From contig NZ_CP133016.1 of the NCBI RefSeq assembly GCF_030866745.1, forward strand, positions 1,722,001 to 1,786,000: a stretch of 64,000 nt of DNA, read 5' to 3'. Positions 44,831 to 53,816 of this stretch are shown in pieces. The stretch is from Sphingomonas flavescens (GTDB lineage Bacteria > Pseudomonadota > Alphaproteobacteria > Sphingomonadales > Sphingomonadaceae). Each line of letters opens with the position of its first letter. Position 1 is the stretch's first letter. Both the position numbers and the translations under genes were made by a program. Below the pieces are notes generated by a model. That model ran no database searches and had not been told where the DNA came from. It worked only from the letters and a program-made list of their open reading frames with translations.

Positions 44831-44936
44831 TGGGGTGGAATCGCCGCGACTCGTGATTCCGCCGAGAGCGTTGCCATTGCGCGCTTGTTGGCAATTTCGG
44901 GAGCCGCGCCTAAACCCCGCTGCCCAGTGCCCAACA

Positions 44937-44967
44937 TCATCATCTAATAGATTCTAAAATATATAAG
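44937..44967. other. AT-rich tract, candidate DNA unwinding element / hemE promoter
   Basis: About 31 bp with very few G or C (contains CTAATAGATT and TCTAAAATATATAA) in an otherwise GC-rich region, ending 13 bp before the hemE start. It fits a DUE, a hemE -10 region, or both. Confidence 0.5.
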
Positions 44968-44980
44968 GGAGAGAAGAAGG

Positions 44981-46042
44981 GTGGCTTTCAGGCCCTCCGG
45001 TCTTCCGGAAATGCTCGTCGATAAGCCTCTGCTTGCCGTGCTTCGCGGCGAGCGACGCGACCCTGCGCCGATGTGGATGATGCGGCAGGCGGGACGCTAC
45101 CTGCCCGAGTATCGCGCGCTGCGGGCGGAGAAGGGCAGTTTCTTGAATCTCGTTTATGAACCTGAAGCTGCGGCGGAGATCACGCTTCAGCCGCTCAGGC
45201 GCTTCCCGCAACTCGATGCGGCGATCCTGTTCTCCGACATCCTGATCGTCCCTTATGCGATCGGGCAGGATCTGACCTTCATTGCCGGGGAAGGCCCGCG
45301 GCTGAGCCCGCCGCTGGTCGAGGCCGCGCTGGATGACCTCGCTGCCCAGCCGGACCGTCTGGATCCGATCTACGACACCGTTGCGCGCGTCAAAGCGGCG
45401 CTCGAGCCGTCGAAGACGCTCATCGGCTTCGCCGGCAGTCCATGGACCGTCGCGACCTACATGGTCGCCGGACAGGGTAGCCGCGATCAGGCCGAAGCGC
45501 GGCGGCTGGCCTACGCCGATCCTGGCCGCTTCGGCGCGATCATCCAAAGGATCGAGGCGCTCACCATCGAATATCTGTCGAAGCAGGTCGAGGCCGGCGC
45601 AGAAGCGCTGCAGCTGTTCGACAGCTGGGCAGGCAGCCTTTCGCCCGCGCAATTCGAGCGCTGGGTTGTTGCGCCCACCGCGCGCATCATCGCTGCCCTG
45701 AAAGGGCTCCACCCGGACACGCCGATCATCGGCTTTCCAAAGGGCGCAGGTGGCAAGCTGCCGGCCTATGCGCGGGAAGTCGGCGCTGATGCCATCGGGG
45801 TCGATGAAACGGTCGACCCTGTGTGGGCAGCGACCGAATTACCGCAAGCTGTGGCAGTCCAGGGCAATCTCGATCCGCTCGCACTGATCGCCGGCGGTGA
45901 AGAATTGAACTCGGCCGTCCGCCGAGTCCTTGACGCATTCGCCGACCGTCCTCACATCTTCAATCTCGGGCACGGCATCCTGCAGGATACGCCGATTGCC
46001 AATGTCGAACAGCTGATCGCGCTGGTTAAGGGGGACAAGTGA
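44981..46042 (+). CDS. hemE: Uroporphyrinogen decarboxylase
   Basis: 353 residues from GTG with GGGAGA about 9 nt upstream; an ATG at 45011 (MLVDKPLLAVLRG) is the alternative and closer to some family N-termini. Signatures: PMWMMRQAGRYLPEYR (URO-D motif 1) and GFAGSPWTVATYMVAG (motif 2), FSDILIVPYAIG, and LGHGILQDTPIANV. It makes coproporphyrinogen III for haem. Overlaps hemJ by 4 nt. Confidence 0.96.
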   Translation: MAFRPSGLPEMLVDKPLLAVLRGERRDPAPMWMMRQAGRYLPEYRALRAEKGSFLNLVYEPEAAAEITLQPLRRFPQLDAAILFSDILIVPYAIGQDLTFIAGEGPRLSPPLVEAALDDLAAQPDRLDPIYDTVARVKAALEPSKTLIGFAGSPWTVATYMVAGQGSRDQAEARRLAYADPGRFGAIIQRIEALTIEYLSKQVEAGAEALQLFDSWAGSLSPAQFERWVVAPTARIIAALKGLHPDTPIIGFPKGAGGKLPAYAREVGADAIGVDETVDPVWAATELPQAVAVQGNLDPLALIAGGEELNSAVRRVLDAFADRPHIFNLGHGILQDTPIANVEQLIALVKGDK

Positions 46043-46491
46043 ACGACTACGTCGGTTTCCTTGGTGCCGCTTATCCGTGGGTCAAAGCCGGGCATCTGAC
46101 GTTCGTTATCTTCTGGATGGCCGGGCTGTTCATGCTGCCGCGCTTCTATGTCTATCACCAGGAAACGACGCTCGGTTCTCCCGAGGATCGGGCCTGGATC
46201 GAACGCGAGACGCGGATCCGGAAGATCATCCTGACGCCGGCGATTGCCATCGTCTGGATCCTTGGTCTGATGCTGGCTTTCAACGTCGGCGCCTGGAGCG
46301 AGGGCTGGTTCCACGTCAAGTTGCTGCTGGTCATCGCGCTCAGTGGCTATCAGGGCTGGCTGGGTGCCTATGGCAAGAAGCTGGCCCGTGGCGAGCGGCC
46401 ACTGTCGGGCAAGACGGTGCGGATGCTCAACGAGATTCCCGGCATTGCGGCGGCGCTGATCGTCGTTCTGGTAATCGTCCGGCCGTTCTAA
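46039..46491 (+). CDS. hemJ: Protoporphyrinogen oxidase HemJ
   Basis: 150 residues from GTG overlapping the hemE stop (GTGA). Four membrane helices; AAYPWVKAGHLTFVIFWMAGLFMLPRFYVYH holds the conserved His and Arg, and GWFHVKLLLVIALSGYQGWL the second His and Lys region. HemJ oxidises protoporphyrinogen IX in the inner membrane, so this is a two-gene haem operon. Long annotated as UPF0093/CopD-like. Confidence 0.92.
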   Translation: MNDYVGFLGAAYPWVKAGHLTFVIFWMAGLFMLPRFYVYHQETTLGSPEDRAWIERETRIRKIILTPAIAIVWILGLMLAFNVGAWSEGWFHVKLLLVIALSGYQGWLGAYGKKLARGERPLSGKTVRMLNEIPGIAAALIVVLVIVRPF

Positions 46492-46684
46492 TCGCTTCGG
46501 CGCACGCCGATGCGGCGCTGATTGACAGGCTCGCGGTGCAGACATACCGCGAGTCCCAGCGGCTCCGGCCAGTTTTCATACCCGTCGGCTCCGTTTCCTG
46601 ACCGCTCGCGGCGTCCTGCCGCATCCGGCTTTCGACCATGTTTGCGAAGCTCGAGCACCCAATCCCAGACAGAAGAATAAAACT
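46492..46684 (+). promoter_or_regulatory. rho leader region with a possible promoter
   Basis: 193 nt without a gene. TTGACA at 46522-46527 is followed after 17 bp by TACCGC, a perfect -35 with a poor -10. The transcript would have a leader of about 130 nt before rho; pyrimidine-rich stretches there could allow Rho autoregulation, as known elsewhere. No terminator hairpin was recognised. Confidence 0.35.
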
Positions 46685-47941
46685 ATGCATTTGAAAGACT
46701 TGAAGAAGAAAACACCCGCTGACCTGGTCGCGATGGCCGAGGAAATGGGTGTTGAGGGCGCATCGACCTTGCGCAAACAGGACCTCATGTTCTCAATCCT
46801 GAAGGTTCAGGCCGAGAATGGCGTCGAAATCATGGGCGCCGGCACCATCGAGGTGCTGAACGACGGTTTCGGCTTCCTCCGCTCGCCCGAGGCCAATTAT
46901 CTGGCCGGGCCGGACGACATCTACGTCGCGCCGTCGGTCGTCCGACGCTTTGGCCTGCGCACCGGCGACACGGTCGAGGGTGAAATTCGTGGCCCCAAGG
47001 AAGGCGAGCGCTATTTCGCACTGACTCGCGTTTCGTCGATCAACTTCGACGATCCGGATCAGGTTCGCCACCGCGTCAACTTCGACAACCTGACGCCGCT
47101 CTATCCTGATGAGAAGCTCAAGCTCGATACGCTAGACCCGACCATCAAGGACAAGTCGGCGCGGGTGATCGACATCGTCTCACCGCTCGGCAAGGGCCAG
47201 CGCGCGCTGATCGTCGCGCCGCCGCGCACGGGTAAGACCGTGTTGCTGCAGAACATCGCGCGGGCGATCACCGACAACAATCCAGAAGTGATCCTGATCG
47301 TGCTGCTGATCGACGAGCGGCCGGAAGAAGTCACCGACATGCAGCGCTCGGTCAACGGCGAGGTCATTTCCTCGACCTTCGACGAGCCCGCGCAGCGCCA
47401 CGTCCAGGTCGCCGAGATGGTGATCGAAAAGGCCAAGCGCCTGGTCGAGCACAAGAAGGATGTCGTCATCCTGCTCGATTCCATCACCCGCCTCGGCCGC
47501 GCCTACAACACGGTGGTGCCGAGCTCCGGCAAGGTGCTGACCGGCGGTGTGGATGCCAATGCGCTGCAGCGTCCCAAGCGCTTCTTCGGCGCCGCGCGCA
47601 ACATCGAGGAGGGCGGCTCGCTCTCCATCATCGCCACCGCGCTGATCGACACCGGCTCAAAGATGGACGAGGTCATCTTCGAAGAGTTCAAGGGCACCGG
47701 TAACAGCGAAATCGTGCTCGACCGTAAGGTCGCCGACAAGCGCATCTTCCCGTCGCTGGATGTCGGCAAGTCCGGCACCCGCAAGGAAGAGCTGCTAGTC
47801 GAACAGGGCACCCTCACCAAGATGTGGGTCCTGCGCCGTATCCTGATGCAGATGGGCACGGTCGACGCGATGCAGTTCCTCCTCGACAAGATGAAGGACG
47901 CCAAGTCGAACGAGGATTTCTTCGCTTCGATGAACCAGTAA
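46685..47941 (+). CDS. rho: Transcription termination factor Rho
   Basis: 418 residues, normal length. N-terminal helix bundle ([40 protein letters not shown]), cold-shock-like RNA-binding domain with GFGFLR (61-66) and [20 protein letters not shown], Walker A PPRTGKT (179-185), Walker [14 protein letters not shown]-loop/R-loop region [23 protein letters not shown]. Hexameric RNA translocase. Followed by TerC after 7 nt. Confidence 0.98.
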   Translation: MHLKDLKKKTPADLVAMAEEMGVEGASTLRKQDLMFSILKVQAENGVEIMGAGTIEVLNDGFGFLRSPEANYLAGPDDIYVAPSVVRRFGLRTGDTVEGEIRGPKEGERYFALTRVSSINFDDPDQVRHRVNFDNLTPLYPDEKLKLDTLDPTIKDKSARVIDIVSPLGKGQRALIVAPPRTGKTVLLQNIARAITDNNPEVILIVLLIDERPEEVTDMQRSVNGEVISSTFDEPAQRHVQVAEMVIEKAKRLVEHKKDVVILLDSITRLGRAYNTVVPSSGKVLTGGVDANALQRPKRFFGAARNIEEGGSLSIIATALIDTGSKMDEVIFEEFKGTGNSEIVLDRKVADKRIFPSLDVGKSGTRKEELLVEQGTLTKMWVLRRILMQMGTVDAMQFLLDKMKDAKSNEDFFASMNQ

Positions 47942-47948
47942 GCGTCGC

Positions 47949-48620
47949 ATGATCGGCTTCCCGACGCTCGATTTCGGAGCGGTGCTGACCGCGGGCGGGC
48001 TGTCCAAGCTCGGTCAGATCATCGTCGGCGATCTCACCATGGCGGGCGACAACGTCGTCATCATGGGATCGCTGGCGTCGGGGCTGCCGGAAAAGGACCG
48101 GCGCCGCGTCCTGCTGCTCGGCGTCGGCATGGCGCTGGTGTTCCTGATCACCTTTGCAGTGATCGCCACCCAGCTGCTCAAGGTAACCGGCCTGGTCTTT
48201 GCGGGCGGTCTGCTGCTGCTGTGGGTCGCCTACAATATGTGGAGTGAAATCCACCCGCGAACCCCGGTGATCAGCGACGATCCGGACACGCCGGAGATCG
48301 AAGGCCCACCACGGACCAAGACGTTCCTGCAGGCCGCCATCCAGATCACCGTCGCCGATCTCAGCATGAGCCTGGACAACGTCCTGCTCGTCGCCTCGAT
48401 CGCGCGGGAAGAGCCGGCGCTGCTGTTCATCGGCCTGACCTGTTCCGTTCTGTTCATGGGCTTAGCGGCCAATTACGTCGCGCGGCTGATCCATCGCTAT
48501 CATTGGATCAATTACATTGGCCTCGTCGTCATCCTGTGGGTGGCAGTCAACATGATCTACGAAGGCTGGGTGGGCGGCGAGAACGTGCTTGGCCTGCGAT
48601 CGGCCCTCCACCTCGGCTGA
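47949..48620 (+). CDS. TerC family membrane protein, copy 1
   Basis: 223 residues with about seven helices. The family acidic motifs are present twice: IIVGDLTMAGDNVVIMGSLASGLP and ITVADLSMSLDNVLLVASIA. TerC proteins are linked to metal (Mn) export or tellurium resistance, and to membrane-protein metallation in some bacteria. Probably cotranscribed with rho. A second, related gene follows. Confidence 0.9.
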   Translation: MIGFPTLDFGAVLTAGGLSKLGQIIVGDLTMAGDNVVIMGSLASGLPEKDRRRVLLLGVGMALVFLITFAVIATQLLKVTGLVFAGGLLLLWVAYNMWSEIHPRTPVISDDPDTPEIEGPPRTKTFLQAAIQITVADLSMSLDNVLLVASIAREEPALLFIGLTCSVLFMGLAANYVARLIHRYHWINYIGLVVILWVAVNMIYEGWVGGENVLGLRSALHLG

Positions 48621-48666
48621 AGCCAAGCACGCGGCCATTGGCGTTGCACTCAGCATCTTCTAGGAA

Positions 48667-49419
48667 ATGGATGTGATCGACACGTTCATGATGTTGGCGG
48701 CCGAGGGCGGCGGGACGGGCCTCGGCGGACCCGCCGACATCTGGCACGCGATCCTCCGCGATTTCTCCAGCCTGGATCAACCGGGTGCGCTTGCAGCTTT
48801 CGCGCAAGTCCTGATGATCGACCTCGTCCTGGCCGGCGACAATGCAATCGTGGTCGGCGCGCTGGCTGCCGGCCTTCCGGCCGACCAGCGCCGCAAGGTC
48901 ATCCTCATCGGTGTGCTGGCTGCACTCGTGCTGCGCATCGCCTTTGCTCTTGTCGTCACGCAACTCCTGCAGATCGTGGGATTGATCCTGGCGGGCGGAA
49001 TCCTGCTCCTGTGGGTTGCCTGGAAGATGTGGCGCGAGCTTCGCCATTCCGGCGAGAGTCCCGGCTCGGAAGAAATCGTCGGCGACGAACATTCCGGCGT
49101 GGTGGCGGCCAAGAGCTTTGCCGCCGCTGCGTGGGGAGTGGCGATCGCCGACGTCAGCATGAGCCTCGACAACGTGCTCGCCGTAGCCGGCGCGGCGCGC
49201 GAGCACCCTGGTATCCTGATCGTGGGGCTGATCTTCGCGGTCGTGTTGATGGGCATCGCGGCGAACATCATTGCGCGTTACATCGAACGATACCGATGGA
49301 TCGCTTACGTCGGTCTGCTCGTCATTCTGTATGTCGCGGTGAAGATGATCTGGGACGGGTATCATGACGTCGCGCCAGTGCTTGGCTGGCCGGCCGTTGC
49401 CGGCGCCGCCGCCCGCTAG
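48667..49419 (+). CDS. TerC family membrane protein, copy 2
   Basis: 250 residues, paralogue of copy 1: MIDLVLAGDNAIVVGALAAGLP and AIADVSMSLDNVLAVAGAARE are the two acidic motifs, and the C-terminal half IERYRWIAYVGLLVILYVAVKMIWDG parallels copy 1. An extra N-terminal stretch of about 35 residues is present. Starts 46 nt after copy 1. Function as for copy 1. Confidence 0.9.
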   Translation: MDVIDTFMMLAAEGGGTGLGGPADIWHAILRDFSSLDQPGALAAFAQVLMIDLVLAGDNAIVVGALAAGLPADQRRKVILIGVLAALVLRIAFALVVTQLLQIVGLILAGGILLLWVAWKMWRELRHSGESPGSEEIVGDEHSGVVAAKSFAAAAWGVAIADVSMSLDNVLAVAGAAREHPGILIVGLIFAVVLMGIAANIIARYIERYRWIAYVGLLVILYVAVKMIWDGYHDVAPVLGWPAVAGAAAR

Positions 49420-49431
49420 CGTCACGCTGGC

Positions 49432-50721
49432 ATGGAAAAGGTTGGGTCAACGCCGCCGACGATTTTCGCGCTTTCCAGTGGCAGCCCTCCCGCCGGGATC
49501 GCGGTGATCCGCATAAGCGGATCGCGCGCCCACGAAGCCGGCAGACTTCTCGCGGGAAACTTGCCGGCTGCCAGGATGGCGGTCGTCCGCGAGATCCGGA
49601 ATCCGGTCAGCAGCGAATTGCTCGATGAGGCGCTGGTTTTGCGCTTCGATGGACCCGCCAGCGCAACCGGAGAAGACGTCGTGGAGCTGCATTGTCACGG
49701 CGGGCGCGCGGTGGTCGATGCCGTGGTGGAAGCGCTGTGCAGGGTTCCCGGCCTGCGGGAGGCGGTACCCGGCGAGTTCACGCGCCGGGCATTCGAGAAC
49801 GGCCGCGTTGATCTGACCGAAGCCGAGGGGCTAGCCGATCTCCTGGAGGCGGAGACGCAGTCTCAACGCCGCGCGGCGTTGGCGGTTGTCGAGGGAGGTC
49901 TGCGTAAACAGATTGCGGAGTGGCAGGATCGGCTGCTCGCGCTGTCCGCGATGGCGGAGCGCGCGATCGATTATGATGATAACGATGAAGCCGTAGATCC
50001 AATGCTCACCGATGGGTGCCGCCTTTTGGCTGCCGACCTTGCGACGTGGCTCGATCAGCCGCGGGTCGAACCACTAAAACAAGGCCTGAGAGTCGTGGTA
50101 GCCGGCCCGCCAAACGCGGGAAAGTCTAGTCTTATCAATGCATTGGCCGGTGAAGACCGAGCAATCGTAGCGAGCGTTCCAGGAACGACGCGTGACGTGA
50201 TCGAGGTACCGCTGTCGCTTGACGGGGTCCCGATCGTCCTAACGGACACTGCAGGGCTCAGAGAGAGCAGCGATCCGGTCGAGACGATCGGTATTGCGAA
50301 AGCCGAACAGATGCTCGCCGCCGCGGACGTCTTGTTATGGCTTGGCGATCCGAATCTTGCTCCTGATCACAAGCGTAAAATACTCGTCGCATCCAAGTCT
50401 GATCTGGCGCCGGTTGAGCCTCCCATTGGGTTGCCAGTGTCCACGCATACTGGCCAGGGTTTGGATAGACTGAAAATGGAGGTTTTGAAGTTGGCCCGCG
50501 CGCTGCTGCCAGGTGAAGACGCGGTGGCGCTCAATCGTCGGCAAGCGAGCCTCCTAGCGAGAGCGCATAATAGCTTGCGTGAAGCAGGCGAACAGCGCGA
50601 CTTGCCAATATTGGCCGAGGATTTGCGGGATGCGCGGGCGGCATTTCAGCAGATTACGGGTCAGTCGGGAGTTGAGAACGTCCTAGACCAATTGTTTGGA
50701 CGATTCTGCTTGGGGAAGTGA
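49432..50721 (+). CDS. mnmE: tRNA uridine-5-carboxymethylaminomethyl GTPase MnmE
   Basis: 429 residues. N-terminal THF-binding domain (TIFALSSGSPPAGIAVIRISG; GEDVVELHCHGGRAVVDAV; PGEFTRRAFENGRVDLTEAEGL), an inserted G domain (GPPNAGKSSLINAL; SVPGTTRD; DTAGLRES; SKSD) and the C-terminal helical part ending FCLGK, the CxGK motif needed for tRNA modification. Works with MnmG on wobble U34. Its stop codon abuts the first parS site. Confidence 0.97.
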   Translation: MEKVGSTPPTIFALSSGSPPAGIAVIRISGSRAHEAGRLLAGNLPAARMAVVREIRNPVSSELLDEALVLRFDGPASATGEDVVELHCHGGRAVVDAVVEALCRVPGLREAVPGEFTRRAFENGRVDLTEAEGLADLLEAETQSQRRAALAVVEGGLRKQIAEWQDRLLALSAMAERAIDYDDNDEAVDPMLTDGCRLLAADLATWLDQPRVEPLKQGLRVVVAGPPNAGKSSLINALAGEDRAIVASVPGTTRDVIEVPLSLDGVPIVLTDTAGLRESSDPVETIGIAKAEQMLAAADVLLWLGDPNLAPDHKRKILVASKSDLAPVEPPIGLPVSTHTGQGLDRLKMEVLKLARALLPGEDAVALNRRQASLLARAHNSLREAGEQRDLPILAEDLRDARAAFQQITGQSGVENVLDQLFGRFCLGK

Positions 50722-50737
50722 TGTTCCACGTGGAACG
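50722..50737. other. parS site 1
   Basis: TGTTCCACGTGGAACG; its 14-bp core GTTCCACGTGGAAC is a perfect palindrome and matches the bacterial parS consensus. It begins at the base after the mnmE stop and lies 21 bp before mnmG. ParB loads here as a CTP clamp to segregate the origin region. Confidence 0.9.
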
Positions 50738-50758
50738 ATTTCCCGCTAATCGGTCGTC

Positions 50759-52435
50759 ATGTACGATGTCTCGGTTATCGGCGCAGGCCACGCGGGTTGC
50801 GAAGCGGCAGCGGCGGCGGCTCGTCGGGGTGCACGAGTAGCCCTTCTAACCTTTCGGGAGGCGGACATTGGCCAAATGTCATGCAACCCTTCGATAGGAG
50901 GGGTCGGCAAGGGTCATCTTGTGCGGGAAGTCGACGTGTTCGACGGCTTGATGGCGAGAGCCGCGGATCGCGCGGCAATTCACAGACGAATGCTCAATCG
51001 CAGCAAAGGTCCGGCGGTGTGGGGGCCGCGCGTTCAGGCTGATCGACGTCTGTATCGCGAAGCTGTCGTGGAGATGCTTGCTGGATCGTCCATCGATCTG
51101 ATCATCACGGAGGCGACTGGGCTTCGTTTGGATAGCGGGCGCGTAGTCGGGGTGACGACCGCCGATGGGGACATTGAATGTCGTGCCGTAGTTCTCGCAA
51201 CCGGCACCTTCCTGGACGCTAAAATGTTCGTCGGTGCCCAGACCGAAGCGGGTGGCCGACGGGGCGAGCGAAGCTCTGGACCGATGGCCAGCCTGCTGCG
51301 CGAGCTTGGACTGGGGCAGGGGCGACTGAAGACAGGGACGCCGCCGCGTCTCGATGGTCGAACAATCGATTGGTCGCGTCTGCAGGATCAGCCCAGCGAT
51401 GTGGAAGCATGGCACATGTCAGCGCTCGAAACCGGAGCGTCCATTCCGCAATTGTGTTGCGCCATTTCTCGAACGACGAAGCACACCCACGAGATCATCC
51501 AACAGAATTTTGATCGTTCGCCTCTCTTCTCCGGCGACATCGAGGGGCGCGGTCCGCGCTATTGTCCCTCGATTGAAGACAAGGTGAAACGCTTTCCTGA
51601 CCGGGACGCGCATCAAATTTTCCTTGAGCCGGAGGGTCTGGGCGATCCACTCGTCTATCCCAACGGCATTTCTACGTCGCTTCCGGTCGATGTTCAGCAG
51701 GATTTCGTCCGGTCCATCCCGGGTCTGGAAAGAGCGGCCATCGTGCGGCCGGGCTATGCGGTCGAGTATGAGTTCGTCGACCCGCGACGGCTGGGGCAAA
51801 CATTGGAGACAAGGGAGATCTCCGCGCTGTTCCTCGCCGGCCAGATCAACGGCACGACGGGTTACGAAGAGGCCGCCGCCCAAGGTCTGGTGGCAGGCCT
51901 TAACGCTGCTGCTACCGCGCTCGGCGTGGCTCCGGTGAAGTTCGACCGGCGAACCTCTTACATTGGCGTGATGATTGATGACCTGACGCTGCAAGGCGTC
52001 AGCGAGCCATACCGTATGATGACCGCCCGCGCCGAACACCGGCTGTATCTGCGTGCAGACAATGCGACTTCACGGTTGGGCGAGGCGGCCATAGAGGCCG
52101 GATGTCTTACGCCCGCGCGCCAGACCCAAGTTGTGACCCACCTCGGTAGCCGCAATAGCCAGGCGTGGGGGGACACCGCGGAAGGTCGTGCGGATGCCCT
52201 CTATGCACCCTATGTAGAGCGCCAACGGCGTGAGTGGGAAACAGTCCGTCGCGATGCGGCTGTCGCTCTTCCGCCAGGCTTCGATTTCGGTGTCGTTCCC
52301 GGACTCTCAACTGAGATGGTGGAGCGATTAGAGGCAGCCGGTCCTGAAACCCTTGATCAGGCGTCGCGGGTTCCAGGGGTCACTCCAGCAGCCCTATCGG
52401 CGTTGTACGTGGCTGTATGTCGCAGAGCCGCCTGA
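50759..52435 (+). CDS. mnmG: tRNA uridine-5-carboxymethylaminomethyl synthase MnmG
   Basis: 558 residues. FAD site [48 protein letters not shown]-type [29 protein letters not shown] and [32 protein letters not shown]. It is about 50-60 residues shorter than usual (E. coli 629): the helical part after [17 protein letters not shown] is reduced before the conserved end [16 protein letters not shown]. Also shows more A/T at third positions than flanking genes. Partner of MnmE. Confidence 0.95.
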   Translation: MYDVSVIGAGHAGCEAAAAAARRGARVALLTFREADIGQMSCNPSIGGVGKGHLVREVDVFDGLMARAADRAAIHRRMLNRSKGPAVWGPRVQADRRLYREAVVEMLAGSSIDLIITEATGLRLDSGRVVGVTTADGDIECRAVVLATGTFLDAKMFVGAQTEAGGRRGERSSGPMASLLRELGLGQGRLKTGTPPRLDGRTIDWSRLQDQPSDVEAWHMSALETGASIPQLCCAISRTTKHTHEIIQQNFDRSPLFSGDIEGRGPRYCPSIEDKVKRFPDRDAHQIFLEPEGLGDPLVYPNGISTSLPVDVQQDFVRSIPGLERAAIVRPGYAVEYEFVDPRRLGQTLETREISALFLAGQINGTTGYEEAAAQGLVAGLNAAATALGVAPVKFDRRTSYIGVMIDDLTLQGVSEPYRMMTARAEHRLYLRADNATSRLGEAAIEAGCLTPARQTQVVTHLGSRNSQAWGDTAEGRADALYAPYVERQRREWETVRRDAAVALPPGFDFGVVPGLSTEMVERLEAAGPETLDQASRVPGVTPAALSALYVAVCRRAA

Positions 52436-53037
52436 TATCGCGCTTATCCGCCGCGGTAGGGCGCGATGTTTCACGTGAAACATTTGAGCGGATATCTTGC
52501 TACGTCGCGCTATTGAGAGAGGAGGCTGGGCGTCAAAACCTTATCTCGCCGTCAACCCTCGATCAGCTGTGGGAGCGTCATATTATCGATTGCGCACAGT
52601 TGGTGCGGTTCGAGCGCTATACAGGGGCGAGTTGGGCGGACATTGGCTCTGGCGCGGGCCTTCCGGGGGTCGTTGTGGCTTGCCTGGCGGAGGGCCAAGT
52701 CTGCCTGATTGAGCCGCGACGGCTAAGGGCCGAATTTCTCCACAAGATCGTGGAGCGCCTCGATTTAGCGGCGACGGTTCTTCCAATGAAGGTCGAGCGC
52801 GCTTCTGGCAGGTTCGAAACGATTACAGCGAGGGCCGTCACGAGGCTCGCCGATCTGCTGGCGTTATCCTCGCATTTGTCCACAAGAAACACCGTGTGGG
52901 CGCTTCCGAAGGGCAAAAGCGCCCTGATGGAACTGGCCGAAGCAAGGAAGCAGTGGCAAGGTGTGTTTCACGTGGAACATAGCGTCACGGATCCAGAATC
53001 TCGCATCATCGTGGCGACGGGAGTGGCTAGAAGATGA
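52417..53037 (+). CDS. rsmG: 16S rRNA (guanine-527-N7) methyltransferase RsmG
   Basis: 206 residues, overlapping mnmG by 19 nt. N-terminal [30 protein letters not shown] and SAM-binding core [54 protein letters not shown] identify RsmG. Two parS sites lie inside the coding region and encode DVSRET (residues 17-22) and VFHVEH (about 183-188). Overlaps parA by 4 nt. Confidence 0.95.
   Translation: MSQSRLISRLSAAVGRDVSRETFERISCYVALLREEAGRQNLISPSTLDQLWERHIIDCAQLVRFERYTGASWADIGSGAGLPGVVVACLAEGQVCLIEPRRLRAEFLHKIVERLDLAATVLPMKVERASGRFETITARAVTRLADLLALSSHLSTRNTVWALPKGKSALMELAEARKQWQGVFHVEHSVTDPESRIIVATGVARR
52467..52482. other. parS site 2 (inside rsmG)
   Basis: TGTTTCACGTGAAACA, a perfect 16-bp palindrome matching the parS consensus. 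It encodes part of the conserved DVSRET segment of RsmG, so protein and DNA constraints coincide. Confidence 0.9.
52964..52979. other. parS site 3 (inside rsmG)
   Basis: TGTTTCACGTGGAACA; its reverse complement TGTTCCACGTGAAACA is identical to the Bacillus parS consensus. It lies near the 3' end of rsmG, 55 bp before parA. Confidence 0.9.
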
Positions 53038-53816
53038 TCCGCATTGCGGTTGCGAACCAGAAGGGCGGCGTTGGCAAGACGACGACCGCGATTAATCTTG
53101 CGACCGCGTTGGCGGCGATCGGCTGGCGGGTGCTGCTGGTCGATCTTGACCCGCAGGGAAATGCGTCGACCGGGCTCGGAATTACGCATGCGCAGCGAGA
53201 GCGCTCAAGTTATGATGTGCTGATCGGCAGCGCTTCGCCAACCGACGCGGCAGTTGCGACGCGTGTACCCAGACTAGACCTGCTCCCTGCCACTCAGGAT
53301 CTTTCCGGAGCCGAGGTGGAGATGGTCGGCTTGGATGATCGTGCGCATCGGCTGGACAAGGCTCTTTCGTCGGCGCCGGTCGGCCGCTGGGATATCTGCC
53401 TCATCGATTGTCCCCCGTCCTTGGGACTGCTCACCGTGAATGCGCTCGTCGCGGCGCGCCACTTACTAGTGCCGCTTCAGTGCGAATTCTTTGCGCTCGA
53501 GGGTCTGAGTCAGCTTCTTCAGACCGTTGAGCGCATCCGGGTCGCATTCAATCCTGATCTTTCGATCCTGGGCGTTGCCCTGACCATGTTCGATCGCCGC
53601 AATAACCTTTCGCAGGCGGTAGCAGAAGATGTGCGCGCTTGCCTGGGCGCGGCGGTGTTCGACACCATCGTGCCGCGCAATGTTCGACTGTCGGAGGCGC
53701 CAAGCCACGGCTTGCCCGCTCTCATTTACGACCTGAAGTGCCCCGGCTCGGAAGCGTATCTCCGACTTGCGCGCGAGCTCATCGGCCGGTTGCCTCAATT
53801 GGCGGTAGCCGCATGA
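53034..53816 (+). CDS. parA: Chromosome partitioning ATPase ParA
   Basis: 260 residues: deviant Walker A VANQKGGVGKTTTAINLATAL, A' region LLVDLDPQGNASTGLG, Walker B ICLIDCPPSLGLLTVNAL, and LTMFDRRNNLSQAV. Small Soj-type ParA without N-terminal HTH. Drives movement of ParB-parS complexes. Starts in the rsmG stop (ATGA) and overlaps parB the same way. Confidence 0.97.
   Translation: MIRIAVANQKGGVGKTTTAINLATALAAIGWRVLLVDLDPQGNASTGLGITHAQRERSSYDVLIGSASPTDAAVATRVPRLDLLPATQDLSGAEVEMVGLDDRAHRLDKALSSAPVGRWDICLIDCPPSLGLLTVNALVAARHLLVPLQCEFFALEGLSQLLQTVERIRVAFNPDLSILGVALTMFDRRNNLSQAVAEDVRACLGAAVFDTIVPRNVRLSEAPSHGLPALIYDLKCPGSEAYLRLARELIGRLPQLAVAA

Larger units (their letters stand above)
44689..44980. 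other. Proposed chromosomal replication origin (oriC)
   Basis: 292-bp non-coding gap between divergent maf and hemE. In Caulobacter and related Alphaproteobacteria the origin lies beside hemE in this gene order. The gap holds DnaA-box-like 9-mers (44700-44708, 44822-44830), CCCCA-type boxes resembling weak Caulobacter DnaA sites (44831-44839 read as TCCACCCCA on the minus strand; TCCATCCCCA near 44810), and an AT-rich tract at 44937-44967. Genes run away on both sides and parAB with three parS sites lies 6-9 kb to the right. No TTAA-N7-TTAA CtrA site was seen here. The hemE and maf promoters must share the region. Confidence 0.65.
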
